Shown one piece after another: positions 35,278-44,875 of a stretch of 64,000 nucleotides of DNA (within the stretch, counting starts at the first letter, position 1; each line of letters begins with the position of its first letter). The stretch covers positions 1-64,000 of the forward strand of contig NZ_SACJ01000016.1 in the NCBI RefSeq assembly GCF_004016525.1. Reading direction: 5' to 3'. This DNA is from Flavobacterium sufflavum (lineage in GTDB: Bacteria; Bacteroidota; Bacteroidia; Flavobacteriales; Flavobacteriaceae). The notes under the pieces were generated by a model that saw only the letters and a list, made by a program, of their open reading frames with translations, ran no database searches and was not told where the DNA came from. A program made the position numbers and the translations under genes.

Positions 35278-37248
35278 TTAGTTAGAAAGTATTACTACAA
35301 TTTTATTAAAATCTGCTGCTGCATTTATTACAGCTTTATAATCTTCAAAACTTGCTAATGGATAGTTTATGATATTATAGTATTCAGAGTTTTCAATGAC
35401 AATCTCATTATTTTCTTTATTGTATTTGCTTATAAATGCAGCTTCCGGCTTATTATTAATTATTGTTTTGAAATCCATATTGAATTTTTCCAAATTTTGG
35501 ATTGTAGTGTTTTTAGGTAAAATTATCTTTATTTTACGTGTGTAAAAATGAGGGTAATCTATTTCTACTGGTAATACTCTTTTATTTTCTTGATAAAATT
35601 CCATTTGACGACCTATTATTTGGCCAACTGAAAATAGATATTTATCACCCGCCATTTGAATAAGATCTTTTCCTTCGAAAGTTAAATCTAAAACAAATGG
35701 TTTTTTTCCAATATTTTCAATTCCATCATTACTAGCATTAAGAGTTTTATATTCTGTTTTAACAGTGTAATTTTCTGCAATGTTTTTAAGTATTGTTTGA
35801 TATTGCTCAGCTGGATAAAAATCTTTGATAGGTTGCATATTCAATCCTGAATAACCTCCAAATGAAAGCTTACTGGATATAAAAGGATTACTAATATCTT
35901 TTGTGAAATCTACTATTATGTCCATGTAATCATGGGAAATGTCATTTCCTGGAATTTCAATAAAATTAACTTCACTAATTGCCATTGAGACTCCTGCAAA
36001 TTCTTTTTCTTTTATAAATAATCCATAGTTATTACCTAAATATTTAGGAAAAAGAGGGATCCTAAATTCTATTTCTTTAGGACTTAAATATTTCTTAATG
36101 CTTGGGAAGTAAATTAAGAAATCATTTAAATTTTCATAGCTTTCAAAATCTACATCAAAAGGTATTTTGTAGCGACTTGATGTAAATACAATATGATTTT
36201 CTATTTTGAAATTTTTTAAAACGGCTTTATATAATTTTAAAATATCGACTTCATTAGCTTGTTTTGATTTAATAACATCTGTTAAACTTTCTTTCGAATC
36301 AATAAATTTTTCAAGAGTGATTGTTTTTTTGATTCTATTTTCAATATTCCAAATTTGTTCTTGCTCGTCACTTGATTTTGTAATTGTAGCACAGAAATCA
36401 TCGATTGATTTTTGCTGTTTTTTGTCTAAAATTACATTAATACGGTTATGGACATTTGTAGCAAATTCTTTGTAATTGTATAGGTTCTTTGCTCCATTAT
36501 TATTGTTTCCTTCTAATTTGTATCTAAAAAGTTTAATTTTAACATCCCAATTTGAATATTTTTCATCATCATTTAAAGCAGCTATATTTTGTTCATTGAG
36601 AGTAAGTTTAGTTTTGCCTTCTATTAGTGAATCGTTTAAGACAGGATTACTTAAGCCGTTATAACTTTTGGTTTTGAATATTAAGTTTTTTGGATAAATT
36701 AATTCAAAACTTAGATTAGAAATAGGGAATTCAGATTGCATCTTTACGGTGTTTCCTTTTAAATCAGGATTTTCTTCAATTATATATAATTTTTCAATTA
36801 TAGCACCCTTTTCTAAACCATTTACAGCAAAGTAATTGTATTTGACACCTCTTTCTTTATCTACTTCCTCTTTGATGTCTTCAGGGTTTAATGTGATAAT
36901 ATTACCGTTTTTTAATATTACCCTTACTTTATTAGTTAGTATGTTTTCATTATTACCAAATGAGATATAAATTTTATTATTTCTTTCAATGGCTTCATCT
37001 GAATTTATAAATATTTTTTCGTGATTAAGATGGTATTGTTTGGCAGTATTTCCAGTTACAATAATTTCAATTTTTATTGTACGATCAAGAATTACTTCTT
37101 TGCTGTCTTTGTATAAAGCAGGTATTTCAGTCATGATTGGTTTTTCCTGCCAATCATAATTTTTAAAGGAGAAGTCTTGGGCAAAATTTATTGCAACATT
37201 TGCTAATAAAAGTAATGTTAAGATTGGTTTTAAGTTTATTCTATTCAT
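35278..37248 (-). CDS. DUF3857 protein with degenerate transglutaminase-like domain
   Basis: 656 residues, signal peptide ending NFAQ (~24). N-terminal half is DUF3857-like (VILKNGNIITLNPEDIKEE, YNYFAVNGLEKGAIIEKLYII). The region around 325-395 lines up with the transglutaminase core of the upstream gene, but where that has FGDCKD this has KQANEVD, and no His/Asp pair follows at NLNDFLIYFP. It is probably a non-catalytic paralogue. Its ATG overlaps the upstream stop (ATGA, 37245-37248). Very AT-rich. Last gene of the operon. Confidence 0.8.
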   Translation of the reverse strand: MNRINLKPILTLLLLANVAINFAQDFSFKNYDWQEKPIMTEIPALYKDSKEVILDRTIKIEIIVTGNTAKQYHLNHEKIFINSDEAIERNNKIYISFGNNENILTNKVRVILKNGNIITLNPEDIKEEVDKERGVKYNYFAVNGLEKGAIIEKLYIIEENPDLKGNTVKMQSEFPISNLSFELIYPKNLIFKTKSYNGLSNPVLNDSLIEGKTKLTLNEQNIAALNDDEKYSNWDVKIKLFRYKLEGNNNNGAKNLYNYKEFATNVHNRINVILDKKQQKSIDDFCATITKSSDEQEQIWNIENRIKKTITLEKFIDSKESLTDVIKSKQANEVDILKLYKAVLKNFKIENHIVFTSSRYKIPFDVDFESYENLNDFLIYFPSIKKYLSPKEIEFRIPLFPKYLGNNYGLFIKEKEFAGVSMAISEVNFIEIPGNDISHDYMDIIVDFTKDISNPFISSKLSFGGYSGLNMQPIKDFYPAEQYQTILKNIAENYTVKTEYKTLNASNDGIENIGKKPFVLDLTFEGKDLIQMAGDKYLFSVGQIIGRQMEFYQENKRVLPVEIDYPHFYTRKIKIILPKNTTIQNLEKFNMDFKTIINNKPEAAFISKYNKENNEIVIENSEYYNIINYPLASFEDYKAVINAAADFNKIVVILSN

Positions 37249-39182
37249 ATTTTCTTTGATATTATGAGTACTTGGTTATAATTTGTTTTTAATTTTTTGA
37301 TGCTTTCATTCCAAATTTCAAAATCTGCATTTTCAAGGGTTAGTTTTTTTTGAGTTAAATTAATATTTAAGCTTAAAACATCATTTTTTAATTCGTAAAT
37401 AAAATCAGCTTTTATATAATCATTGTCTAGACTAAAATTCTTAGGGATTTGTTTGATGGAAAAGTTTTTAGGAATGTCTAAAATATACTTATTGTTATAT
37501 TGGGTTAGATATTCAAAATCAAATTTAGATACTCGGTCTTTTTCGATCATAAGATTTTCAAAGAGTTTGTCCAGGAATAGATTGATATAAATATCTGAAT
37601 CCAATTTTATTATATAATTATCTAAATCAAAGGTGTAATTTATAATATAAGGCTTGTCTTTGTCATCTCTGTTTTCTTCTGAGTATTCAATTAAGTTAAA
37701 CTTATTATTGCCTTTTAGAATCATTTTTTTGATAGATTCAAATCTGGTTTTATTATAAGTATCTCCAATTTTCATTAATGTATGACTTCTGTTATAACCT
37801 TGTAGTTCTATTTTTCCGGAGCCAATTAATTTGCTATCATTTAAAGTTAGTTTTACAATATCTGTGATTTTATTTTTTTCAGCAGGAACAACAGGAACTT
37901 TGATGATTTGATATTTTTCATTTTCATAAAGTAATGCTTCTTTACCTTGAATAAATGCTGTAGGTATACCATAATTAGTTTCGTTATCTGTGGCATCTAG
38001 AAAAATATAATCATTATCTTTTTTAAAAACTGCAATCATATGATTGTCAACTGCAGGAGTTGCTAAGTCATTGTATGAATAGGGAATACTGCGTGTGCCA
38101 ATCCAAGCCATAGTTACATTTTTGATATTAGCATATTTAGCCATGCAACTAATAATACTTCCCATGTCTTTACAGTCTCCGAATTTTCTTTTAAATACTA
38201 AACTAGCTTCACGTGGAATAAAACCTTCATAGCCATTTTCAAAAGCTATGTATTTTATATTGTCCTTTACCCAATAAAAAATTGTTTTTATTTTTTCTTC
38301 ATCAGTTTTTTTATCTTTTATAATTTCTAGGGTTAAATTTTTAAGTAAAGTATCTTCGTCTTTATTTAAGTCTTTAATAAAACTTTTATAATAGGTGTAT
38401 AGATTATCTATGTTTCCTAATATGTTATTAGTTTGATTATCTACTACATATTTTTTGATATAAAAATTAATATGAGGAACTAGATATAAATATCCTGGAG
38501 CATTATTTTCATATTTTAGAGGTTTTATATCTGTTAAAGTCCATTTGTAAATCCATTTTCCTTTTTTTTCTGTTTTTGTAAATGCAATACTATTATTTGG
38601 ATCATTAAAGATTTTATATCCAATTTCAATGTTCTTTTCGGTAGTTATTTCAAGTGTTGAATTTTGAATTGGTAAATCATCACCAAAAATAAACTTATGT
38701 AATAAATAAGGGTCAATAAATTCAGTTTGATAATTGTACACTTTTTTGGAACCTGTTTCCAGATTGTTAAAGGTGAGTTCACGTACCATTACATCATCAA
38801 AGAAAACGTTTCCGTTTTTTGAAGATTTTTCATTGGATTGGGATACTTTTATTTTTTTTTCTTTTCCATTATCATTAAAAAGTGCATAAGCATCATAGCT
38901 GTTTAGTTTTACTAAATTGGAATAAGAAAATGATTCCCTATTGTTTTGAATACCATTTTCAGAAAGAATCATTGATTCAAAATGGTTGTCTTGTATTATT
39001 TTTAATTTTTTATTTTCTATAGATATGTTATATGATTGTTGGTTGTTGATTATAAGTTCATTATAGTCAGGATATGTTTTTTTGTATTCCGTGAGCGTAT
39101 TTTGAGCAAGAGTACTTAAGCTAAAAAAACACGATAAGAATAAATAATTAAATAGCTTATATTGAAATTTCGAGTAATTCAT
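37245..39182 (-). CDS. DUF3857 + transglutaminase-like secreted protein
   Basis: 645 residues from ATG 39182 (MNYSKFQYK); an ATG 9 nt upstream is also possible. Signal peptide near residue 28 (STLAQ). DUF3857 N-terminal domain (about 30-270), then a transglutaminase/protease-like core with catalytic Cys in RKFGDCKDMGSI, His in VDNHMIAVF and Asp in YIFLDAT. A beta-rich C-terminus follows. Such proteins are envelope-located in Bacteroidota; a cross-link or peptidase role is inferred. It overlaps the gene upstream by 26 nt and the gene downstream by 4 nt, so translation is coupled. Confidence 0.87.
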   Translation of the reverse strand: MNYSKFQYKLFNYLFLSCFFSLSTLAQNTLTEYKKTYPDYNELIINNQQSYNISIENKKLKIIQDNHFESMILSENGIQNNRESFSYSNLVKLNSYDAYALFNDNGKEKKIKVSQSNEKSSKNGNVFFDDVMVRELTFNNLETGSKKVYNYQTEFIDPYLLHKFIFGDDLPIQNSTLEITTEKNIEIGYKIFNDPNNSIAFTKTEKKGKWIYKWTLTDIKPLKYENNAPGYLYLVPHINFYIKKYVVDNQTNNILGNIDNLYTYYKSFIKDLNKDEDTLLKNLTLEIIKDKKTDEEKIKTIFYWVKDNIKYIAFENGYEGFIPREASLVFKRKFGDCKDMGSIISCMAKYANIKNVTMAWIGTRSIPYSYNDLATPAVDNHMIAVFKKDNDYIFLDATDNETNYGIPTAFIQGKEALLYENEKYQIIKVPVVPAEKNKITDIVKLTLNDSKLIGSGKIELQGYNRSHTLMKIGDTYNKTRFESIKKMILKGNNKFNLIEYSEENRDDKDKPYIINYTFDLDNYIIKLDSDIYINLFLDKLFENLMIEKDRVSKFDFEYLTQYNNKYILDIPKNFSIKQIPKNFSLDNDYIKADFIYELKNDVLSLNINLTQKKLTLENADFEIWNESIKKLKTNYNQVLIISKKI

Positions 39183-42100
39183 TAGAATCATATTTTTTAG
39201 TTGATTTAAGTTTTCCGTTAGTATAAATTAAAGTTTTACCATTTAGTTCGTTATTCTTATATTCTGCGGATATTTTTAGTTGCCCATTTTCATCAAAAAA
39301 ATCCTGAATCCCATCATAATTATCGTTTAAGAAACGCTCTTTTCTATAAATATTTCCATTAGAATAATATTCAATTCGTTCGCCGTTCATTAGACCGTTG
39401 GTATAATTACATTGGTATTCGGTTTTCCCTTCAGCATTGTTAATTATGAATTTCCCATCAGTCTCGCCATTAATCAGATTAATTTGCATGGCTATTTTTC
39501 CATTAGAATAATAAGCTACAATGTTAGTATTTTCTTTGTTAATGATAGTTTTAGATAATGGGTCATTGTTTTTATTTCTAGCAATGTAATATACCGGACT
39601 ATCGTTTTGGTAAGCTACTGTAAGAATCAATTCTCCTTTTTGATTGAAATAGGAATAGTCTCCTTCTTTGGAATCATTTGTTTTATTGTACTCAGAAAGT
39701 TTCGATTTATTATGATAGTAATACGTTATTTTTCCATTTTCAACACCATGAGTAGAGGTATATTCAGATCTGAGATTTCCATATAAATCATAATTTTTGG
39801 ATGTGCCATTAGTGTATCCTAAGAAATAATTGCTTTCATATTTTATAGTTCCTAAAGGGCCATAATATTTATAATTACCATGTAAAAGACCGTTGATATA
39901 GTTTGCATCTACAATAGTATTGCCTAACTTGTCTTTTTCAGTATAAGTGCCATTGAAAATACCATTTGCAAGTTGAAAACTACGTGTTATTGTACTGTGA
40001 AATAATTTAGTGGTAAATATTCCTGTTTTGTTTTTATAGTCAAATTCATTTTCAAGTTCTCCGTTTTCATTATGTATTTTAGTATTTGTAGCAATTCCTT
40101 CAATATAGACTGAATGTTTATAAATATTTCCGTTTTGCCAATATGATTTATAATCATAATTTAAATTCCCATCAATATAGTAACCTTCTTCTTGTAAAGT
40201 GCCTTCAGGATGATTAGTTTGGTAAGGACCTTGTTTTATGTCATCTGTATAGTTGTAAGTAGAAGTTAATTTGCCATTTTCATAAACTTCATATTTCCCG
40301 TTGATTTTATCATTTGTAAAGTTTTTTATACTACTTAAGCTTCCGTTTTTGTTTATAGTTTTACTAATGCCGTTTAGAACATTATTGGTGTAATTTTCCT
40401 CTAACTTTTTAGTGCCTGAAGGATAGTAGTATAGCCAAAGGTTATTCTTTTTTCCATCACTATAATTACCGGAAACAATTGTGGTTCCATTATAATCGTT
40501 GATGTTGAATTTGTTATTCAACAAATTAGTTTCAATTGGTTTTGGGGTGTTTAATGAATATTGTATACCTGAATTGATTTCTCCAGATTTAAATTTTTCT
40601 GTATAATATAAATTTCCCTCAATATCGTAGTAATTATAATTTTCCAGTTGTTCTTTGTCATTGTAAAAGGCCTGACTGGATTTTTTTCCATTAGAATAAT
40701 AGTTCGTTAGATTCTTTAATTTTCCATCGATATAATTAAATTCTTTTTCCAATAACGAATTTGTATAATAAGTTTTATAGAAATCTTTTATTTTACCTTT
40801 ATTATAGATTGCTTCAGATTTGATAGTTTTGTCGTTATAATATTCAAAATATTCTCCATCAAGTATATCATTCTCATAATTCTCGATTGATACTAAATTG
40901 CCTAATTCATTATAAGTTTTGAAACTTCCATTTAGTTTTCCATTTAAATAACTAATTTCAGATTTTTGTTTGCCGTTTTCAAACAAACATTCATATTTTC
41001 CATTTCTTTCTCCATTTGTAAAGTTAACTTCACATTTTTTTCCTCCAGTAGGATAAAATGAAGTGCTGATGCCTTCTAAGATTCCATTTTGGTAATTTTC
41101 TATAACATTTACACTTCCATTTTGATAATAAGTAGTTCTGGCGCCATTTAATTTTCCGTTTTTAAATGTTTTTTCTTCAGTTATTTGACCTTCATCATTA
41201 TAGTATTTTTGGAGTCCATCTAATTCATTGTTCACAAAGTTTAATTCACCAATAAGAAGACCATTTTTATTCAGGTATTTGTATTTTCCTTCGTATTTTC
41301 CGTCTATTACCTTTCCTACAAGGTAAGGCTCGTTATCTTTTAAAAAAGTAATGACATCTTCCTGTTTTCCAAATAAATCTTTTTTACGTTTTGCGAAAAA
41401 ATACCAAAAATCTTTATTGTAAAAATTCTCTTCAAAGTATGTTATTTTTTTCTTTTGCTTATTTAGTTCTTTTTCTAGTTTGTCTTTATAGGATAAAAGC
41501 ATGTAGTATGAAAATCCTTCAAAATAGTTTTTCTCAATCATTTCTTTAATCCATGGGATGTAAGTGGTTTCAAAAAAACCATCCCTCATTTTATGTTCAA
41601 GAGTGTATTCGGATACTGCTTGTACTTGTCTGATGATTACATCATCAATTTCAGATTTTATTTTATAAGCTTTATTTAGAGGTAATTGGTTTCTTAAAAT
41701 AGTTTCTATTTCTTCGAAATTATCTCCAGTTTTAGAAAAAACGAAATTATTTTTAGTTAGATAGTTTTCACCATATTTAGCATTTAATTGAAGAACTGCT
41801 TTTTCTGCAAATTTTCCATTTGGAGTAAGTATAAGATAACTCATTAAAGCAAGAGTTCCTTCGGTTATTTTTCCATTTTCAAAAGCAATTAGACCTAATA
41901 AATAATGTGCAGAAGAATAATTTGGATTGATAGTTATGACTTGTTTAAGTAAATCAATGGATTTTTGATTTTCCTGTTTTCTAATGTATAGAATCGCAAA
42001 ATTGTATAGAAAAGAAGCAGAATTTGAAAGGTATTGTTTTCCTTCGTTAAAGATTTTTTCTGATAATTCATATTCTTTATTGTCACTTAAAAACACCCCA

Positions 42101-42411
42101 TATAATGTATAGAGTTCTGGACTTTTTTGCATTTGTTTGGTCAAATACAAATTTTCTAAAAATAACTTAAGTTCTTCTTTTTTATTTAAAGCATTTAAAC
42201 ATAATGCTTTTTCATATTGTGCAGAGAGATATTTAGGATCGTTAGGACTGATCTTATTGTATTCAATGATAGCTTGGTCAAATTTTTCTAAATCATATAA
42301 ATTGATTCCTTTCTTTATAATAGAATCATTATTGTAAACATCGGAAAAATCGTTTTGAGAATATGACTTAGAAATAATACTAATTAATACAATTAAGAAA
42401 AAATGTTTCAT
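39157..42411 (-). CDS. Giant secreted TPR + YwqK/MORN-repeat protein
   Basis: 1084 residues with a signal peptide ending SKSYSQ (~19). N-terminal ~230 residues are TPR-like helices (for example YDLEKFDQAIIEYNKISPND and SAHYLLGLIAFENGKITEG), followed by a helical bridge. From ~365 to the end run roughly thirty MORN-variant units of ~22-24 residues, built on YxNGxxxxxxNYxNGxxxGxxxxY, such as NGSVNVIENYQNGILEGIS and NGNIYRKERFLNDNYDGIQ. A long beta-rich repeat scaffold on the surface or in the periplasm is expected. First gene of a three-gene operon with two DUF3857/transglutaminase-type proteins. Low G+C. Confidence 0.85.
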   Translation of the reverse strand: MKHFFLIVLISIISKSYSQNDFSDVYNNDSIIKKGINLYDLEKFDQAIIEYNKISPNDPKYLSAQYEKALCLNALNKKEELKLFLENLYLTKQMQKSPELYTLYGVFLSDNKEYELSEKIFNEGKQYLSNSASFLYNFAILYIRKQENQKSIDLLKQVITINPNYSSAHYLLGLIAFENGKITEGTLALMSYLILTPNGKFAEKAVLQLNAKYGENYLTKNNFVFSKTGDNFEEIETILRNQLPLNKAYKIKSEIDDVIIRQVQAVSEYTLEHKMRDGFFETTYIPWIKEMIEKNYFEGFSYYMLLSYKDKLEKELNKQKKKITYFEENFYNKDFWYFFAKRKKDLFGKQEDVITFLKDNEPYLVGKVIDGKYEGKYKYLNKNGLLIGELNFVNNELDGLQKYYNDEGQITEEKTFKNGKLNGARTTYYQNGSVNVIENYQNGILEGISTSFYPTGGKKCEVNFTNGERNGKYECLFENGKQKSEISYLNGKLNGSFKTYNELGNLVSIENYENDILDGEYFEYYNDKTIKSEAIYNKGKIKDFYKTYYTNSLLEKEFNYIDGKLKNLTNYYSNGKKSSQAFYNDKEQLENYNYYDIEGNLYYTEKFKSGEINSGIQYSLNTPKPIETNLLNNKFNINDYNGTTIVSGNYSDGKKNNLWLYYYPSGTKKLEENYTNNVLNGISKTINKNGSLSSIKNFTNDKINGKYEVYENGKLTSTYNYTDDIKQGPYQTNHPEGTLQEEGYYIDGNLNYDYKSYWQNGNIYKHSVYIEGIATNTKIHNENGELENEFDYKNKTGIFTTKLFHSTITRSFQLANGIFNGTYTEKDKLGNTIVDANYINGLLHGNYKYYGPLGTIKYESNYFLGYTNGTSKNYDLYGNLRSEYTSTHGVENGKITYYYHNKSKLSEYNKTNDSKEGDYSYFNQKGELILTVAYQNDSPVYYIARNKNNDPLSKTIINKENTNIVAYYSNGKIAMQINLINGETDGKFIINNAEGKTEYQCNYTNGLMNGERIEYYSNGNIYRKERFLNDNYDGIQDFFDENGQLKISAEYKNNELNGKTLIYTNGKLKSTKKYDSNELLEISI

Positions 42412-42434
42412 TTTGAATTTTTATTTATATTTTT

Positions 42435-42442
42435 CAAATATA
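42435..42442 (-). promoter_or_regulatory. -7 promoter box of the TPR/MORN operon
   Basis: Minus strand TATATTTG, exact TAnnTTTG match, ~24 nt upstream of the first ATG of the operon. Confidence 0.62.
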
Positions 42443-42479
42443 AATTTTTTTTCTTTATTGTAAGAATATGATTCTTTTT

Positions 42480-42917
42480 TTAATTTTCAATATCCTTTAT
42501 AAACTCATCATATTCCAAATAAAAACGTTCCAGAGCATCCATTTTTTCATTGTAGAAATCAAAAATGCTATCCCAATAATTACGGTTACTAAAACCAACA
42601 CCTAATTTTTCTACCCAAATACGACTGATTGTTTTTCCGTTTTCTAAAACATAGTCTTTTTCGAAAACTAAATCAGTAATAAATTCTTCTTCTAAAATAT
42701 TTTTTAAAGCTTCCAGTTTTTCAAAATAAGCGATTCTCTTTTCGGTATTGCGGGGTTCAATATCAATAAGAACTTGTGCCTTTTTATTGTCAACAAAAAA
42801 TTTAAAAGAGAAGTCTTTAATTTTAGTGTCGTACAACATCCATTTTCTAGGATATTTTTCGGCAAATGTTACCCAGAATTCTCGTTTTAATCTTTGTGTT
42901 TCTTCTTTACTGTACAT
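42480..42917 (-). CDS. DUF4268 domain protein
   Basis: 145 residues, soluble. FWVTFAEKYPRKWMLYDTKIKD at the start and RIWVEKLGVGFSNRNYWDSIFDFYNEK at the end follow the DUF4268 pattern. Basic/aromatic-rich; function not established. The family sometimes occurs fused to nucleases, but this is a stand-alone copy. It lies 68 nt upstream of the TPR/MORN gene, which has its own promoter, and is divergent from the Nudix gene. Confidence 0.82.
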   Translation of the reverse strand: MYSKEETQRLKREFWVTFAEKYPRKWMLYDTKIKDFSFKFFVDNKKAQVLIDIEPRNTEKRIAYFEKLEALKNILEEEFITDLVFEKDYVLENGKTISRIWVEKLGVGFSNRNYWDSIFDFYNEKMDALERFYLEYDEFIKDIEN

Positions 42918-43004
42918 TTTATGAATGCTTTGGTTTTAGAAAACTTGTGGGAACTGGTTTTCTAAAGTATATTTATGTTTTATTTGCAAAAATAGGTTTT
43001 GATT

Positions 43005-43658
43005 ATGGATTTTCAATATTTTTTAAAATTTATACCTCAATTAATTCAAGAGGAACTTCCTGCGGCTGTTTCTCATGAGAAGATGATACCATTACAAAGA
43101 AAGGAGCTTTTGGGAAAAATAAATTTTAAAGAAATAAATCCCAAAGAAGCCGCTGTGACCATGTTGTTTTATCCTAAAAACAAAGAAACGCATTTGGTTC
43201 TTATTGTTCGAAATTCATACAAAGGAGTGCATTCGGCTCAAATTGCTTTTCCAGGAGGGAAATTCGAACCGGAAGATGCCGATTTTCAAACAACCGCATT
43301 GAGAGAAACGGAAGAGGAAATAGGAATTAGTCGTGATAAAATTGAAATTATAAAAGCATTTAGTTCGTTGTATATTCCACCGAGTAATTTCATGGTGTAT
43401 CCATTTTTAGGAATATGCAGGGAAGAAATCCAGTTTAATCCGGATCCTGCCGAAGTAGCCGCAATTATTGAATTGCCTCTGAAAGTTTTTAGGGATGACA
43501 GTATTTTAACCATCGAAAATTTATCAACTTCTTATGCTTCTTTAATTGAAGTTCCCGCTTTTAAGATTGACGGACATATTGTTTGGGGAGCAACAGCCAT
43601 GATGTTGAGTGAATTGAGGGATGTTTTAAACTCGGTTTTAGTTGATGAAAACAAGTAG
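43005..43658 (+). CDS. Nudix hydrolase, CoA pyrophosphatase type
   Basis: 217 residues from ATG 43005 (TTG 42999 rejected). The Nudix helix region reads GGKFEPEDADFQTTALRETE then EEIGI, with the CoA-specific QIAFPGGK start and PAEVAAIIELPL after it. The first Nudix acidic position is Asp rather than Glu (common in the CoA/NUDT7-like subfamily). Cleaves CoA or its esters at the pyrophosphate. Cytosolic. Upstream of a PlsC-like gene on the same strand, 80 nt apart, with a separate promoter. Confidence 0.88.
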   Translation: MDFQYFLKFIPQLIQEELPAAVSHEKMIPLQRKELLGKINFKEINPKEAAVTMLFYPKNKETHLVLIVRNSYKGVHSAQIAFPGGKFEPEDADFQTTALRETEEEIGISRDKIEIIKAFSSLYIPPSNFMVYPFLGICREEIQFNPDPAEVAAIIELPLKVFRDDSILTIENLSTSYASLIEVPAFKIDGHIVWGATAMMLSELRDVLNSVLVDENK

Positions 43659-43691
43659 TTTAGAAAGGGTAGGATCAGGGTTCTCAAATAA

Positions 43692-43699
43692 TATTTTTG
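43692..43699 (+). promoter_or_regulatory. -7 promoter box of the acyltransferase gene
   Basis: TATTTTTG matches TAnnTTTG, 47 nt upstream of the ATG. Confidence 0.55.
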
Positions 43700-43738
43700 T
43701 AATTTTACAGTTCGTTTTTTAATTTCAAATCACAGTTT

Positions 43739-44560
43739 ATGGGACTTATTAAAAGAAATCCGTTTGGACATATCTTATTTTTGAAAAAATGGCTTATCCG
43801 TTTTTTTGGAAGCTGTACCCATAGACGTTATAGAGGGTTTAACGATTTACAAATCGAAGGTTCGGAGATTATCCGAAATTTGCCCGATACCAATGTACTT
43901 TTTATCTCCAACCATCAAACCTATTTTGCCGATGTGGTGGCGATGTTTCATGTGTTTAATGCCAGTTTAAGCGGTCGGATTGATTCGATTAAAAACATCG
44001 GATACCTTTGGCAGCCCAAGATGAATATTTATTATGTGGCAGCCAAAGAAACCATGCGTTCAGGATTATTGCCTAAAATATTGTCTTATGCCGGAGCAAT
44101 TCCTGTTGAGAGAACCTGGCGTTCGGAAGGTGTGGATGTTGCCGAAAAAAAAGCGGTCAATCCTAATGATACCGAAAATATTAAAAAAGCATTAAATGAT
44201 GGTTGGGTAATTACTTTTCCGCAAGGAACAACCCGTTCCTTTAAGCCTGTTCGAAAAGGAACGGCTCATATTATCAAACAGCATCGCCCAATTGTAGTTC
44301 CTATTGTGATTGATGGTTTTAGACGTTCTTTTGACAGAAAGGGAATTCGAATGAAAAAGAAAGGAATACTACAGTCGTTTATCATTAAAGAACCACTTGA
44401 AATTGATTATGATAACGATACAATTGACGAAATTGTAGAGAAAATAGAATATGCTATCGAGCAGCATCCTTCTTTCTTGAAGGTAATTCCAGTAGAAGAA
44501 TTAGAAGAGCAGGAGCGATTGAATAAACTGCGTCAATGGGATATTAAAGAAGAAATTTAA
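43739..44560 (+). CDS. 1-acyl-sn-glycerol-3-phosphate acyltransferase-like (PlsC family)
   Basis: 273 residues. The acyltransferase motif is NHQTYFAD, i.e. His-x5-Asp rather than the standard His-x4-Asp; the later FPQGTTRSF and VPIVIDGF motifs fit the PlsC block. No clear TM helix, so peripheral membrane. Probably acylates lysophosphatidic acid or a related lipid. The extra residue in the catalytic motif marks a divergent subgroup. Followed by the type III PKS gene 315 nt downstream. Confidence 0.82.
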   Translation: MGLIKRNPFGHILFLKKWLIRFFGSCTHRRYRGFNDLQIEGSEIIRNLPDTNVLFISNHQTYFADVVAMFHVFNASLSGRIDSIKNIGYLWQPKMNIYYVAAKETMRSGLLPKILSYAGAIPVERTWRSEGVDVAEKKAVNPNDTENIKKALNDGWVITFPQGTTRSFKPVRKGTAHIIKQHRPIVVPIVIDGFRRSFDRKGIRMKKKGILQSFIIKEPLEIDYDNDTIDEIVEKIEYAIEQHPSFLKVIPVEELEEQERLNKLRQWDIKEEI

Positions 44561-44875
44561 TTTATGTTAAAATTTATTATTAAAATCTAATTTTTCCTAT
44601 TTAGTTTTTTTAACTTTATAGTATTCTAAAAATGGTTTTTGTCTAATTTATTACCTAATAATTAGATTATGATTGTGGCATTCTTGAATTAGTTCAAGAA
44701 TTTGGGGGTGTGTTGTTATCTTAATTGCCCCGATTTAACAATACTTTTTCGGTTTGTTTTTTGCGTATTTTTTCTAATAATTTTAACTATTGTTATAAAA
44801 TTACTTGCATTTTGACGTGCGTATTTAAAAGAAATACCAAAAAACATCTTCGTTGTTAATCAAAATTTCAGATTA
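44561..44875. other. 315-bp intergenic region before the type III PKS
   Basis: AT-rich, no ORF. It holds a perfect 8-bp hairpin TTCTTGAA/TTCAAGAA with a 4-nt loop at 44681-44700 (only three T follow, so a weak terminator at most). A smaller TCTAAT/ATTAGA pair lies just upstream. No TAnnTTTG match was found near the PKS start. Confidence 0.5.

Noticed and set aside
39183..39191. Longer start of the transglutaminase gene
   Set aside because: Only three residues more (MIL) and deeper overlap; kept as an alternative only.
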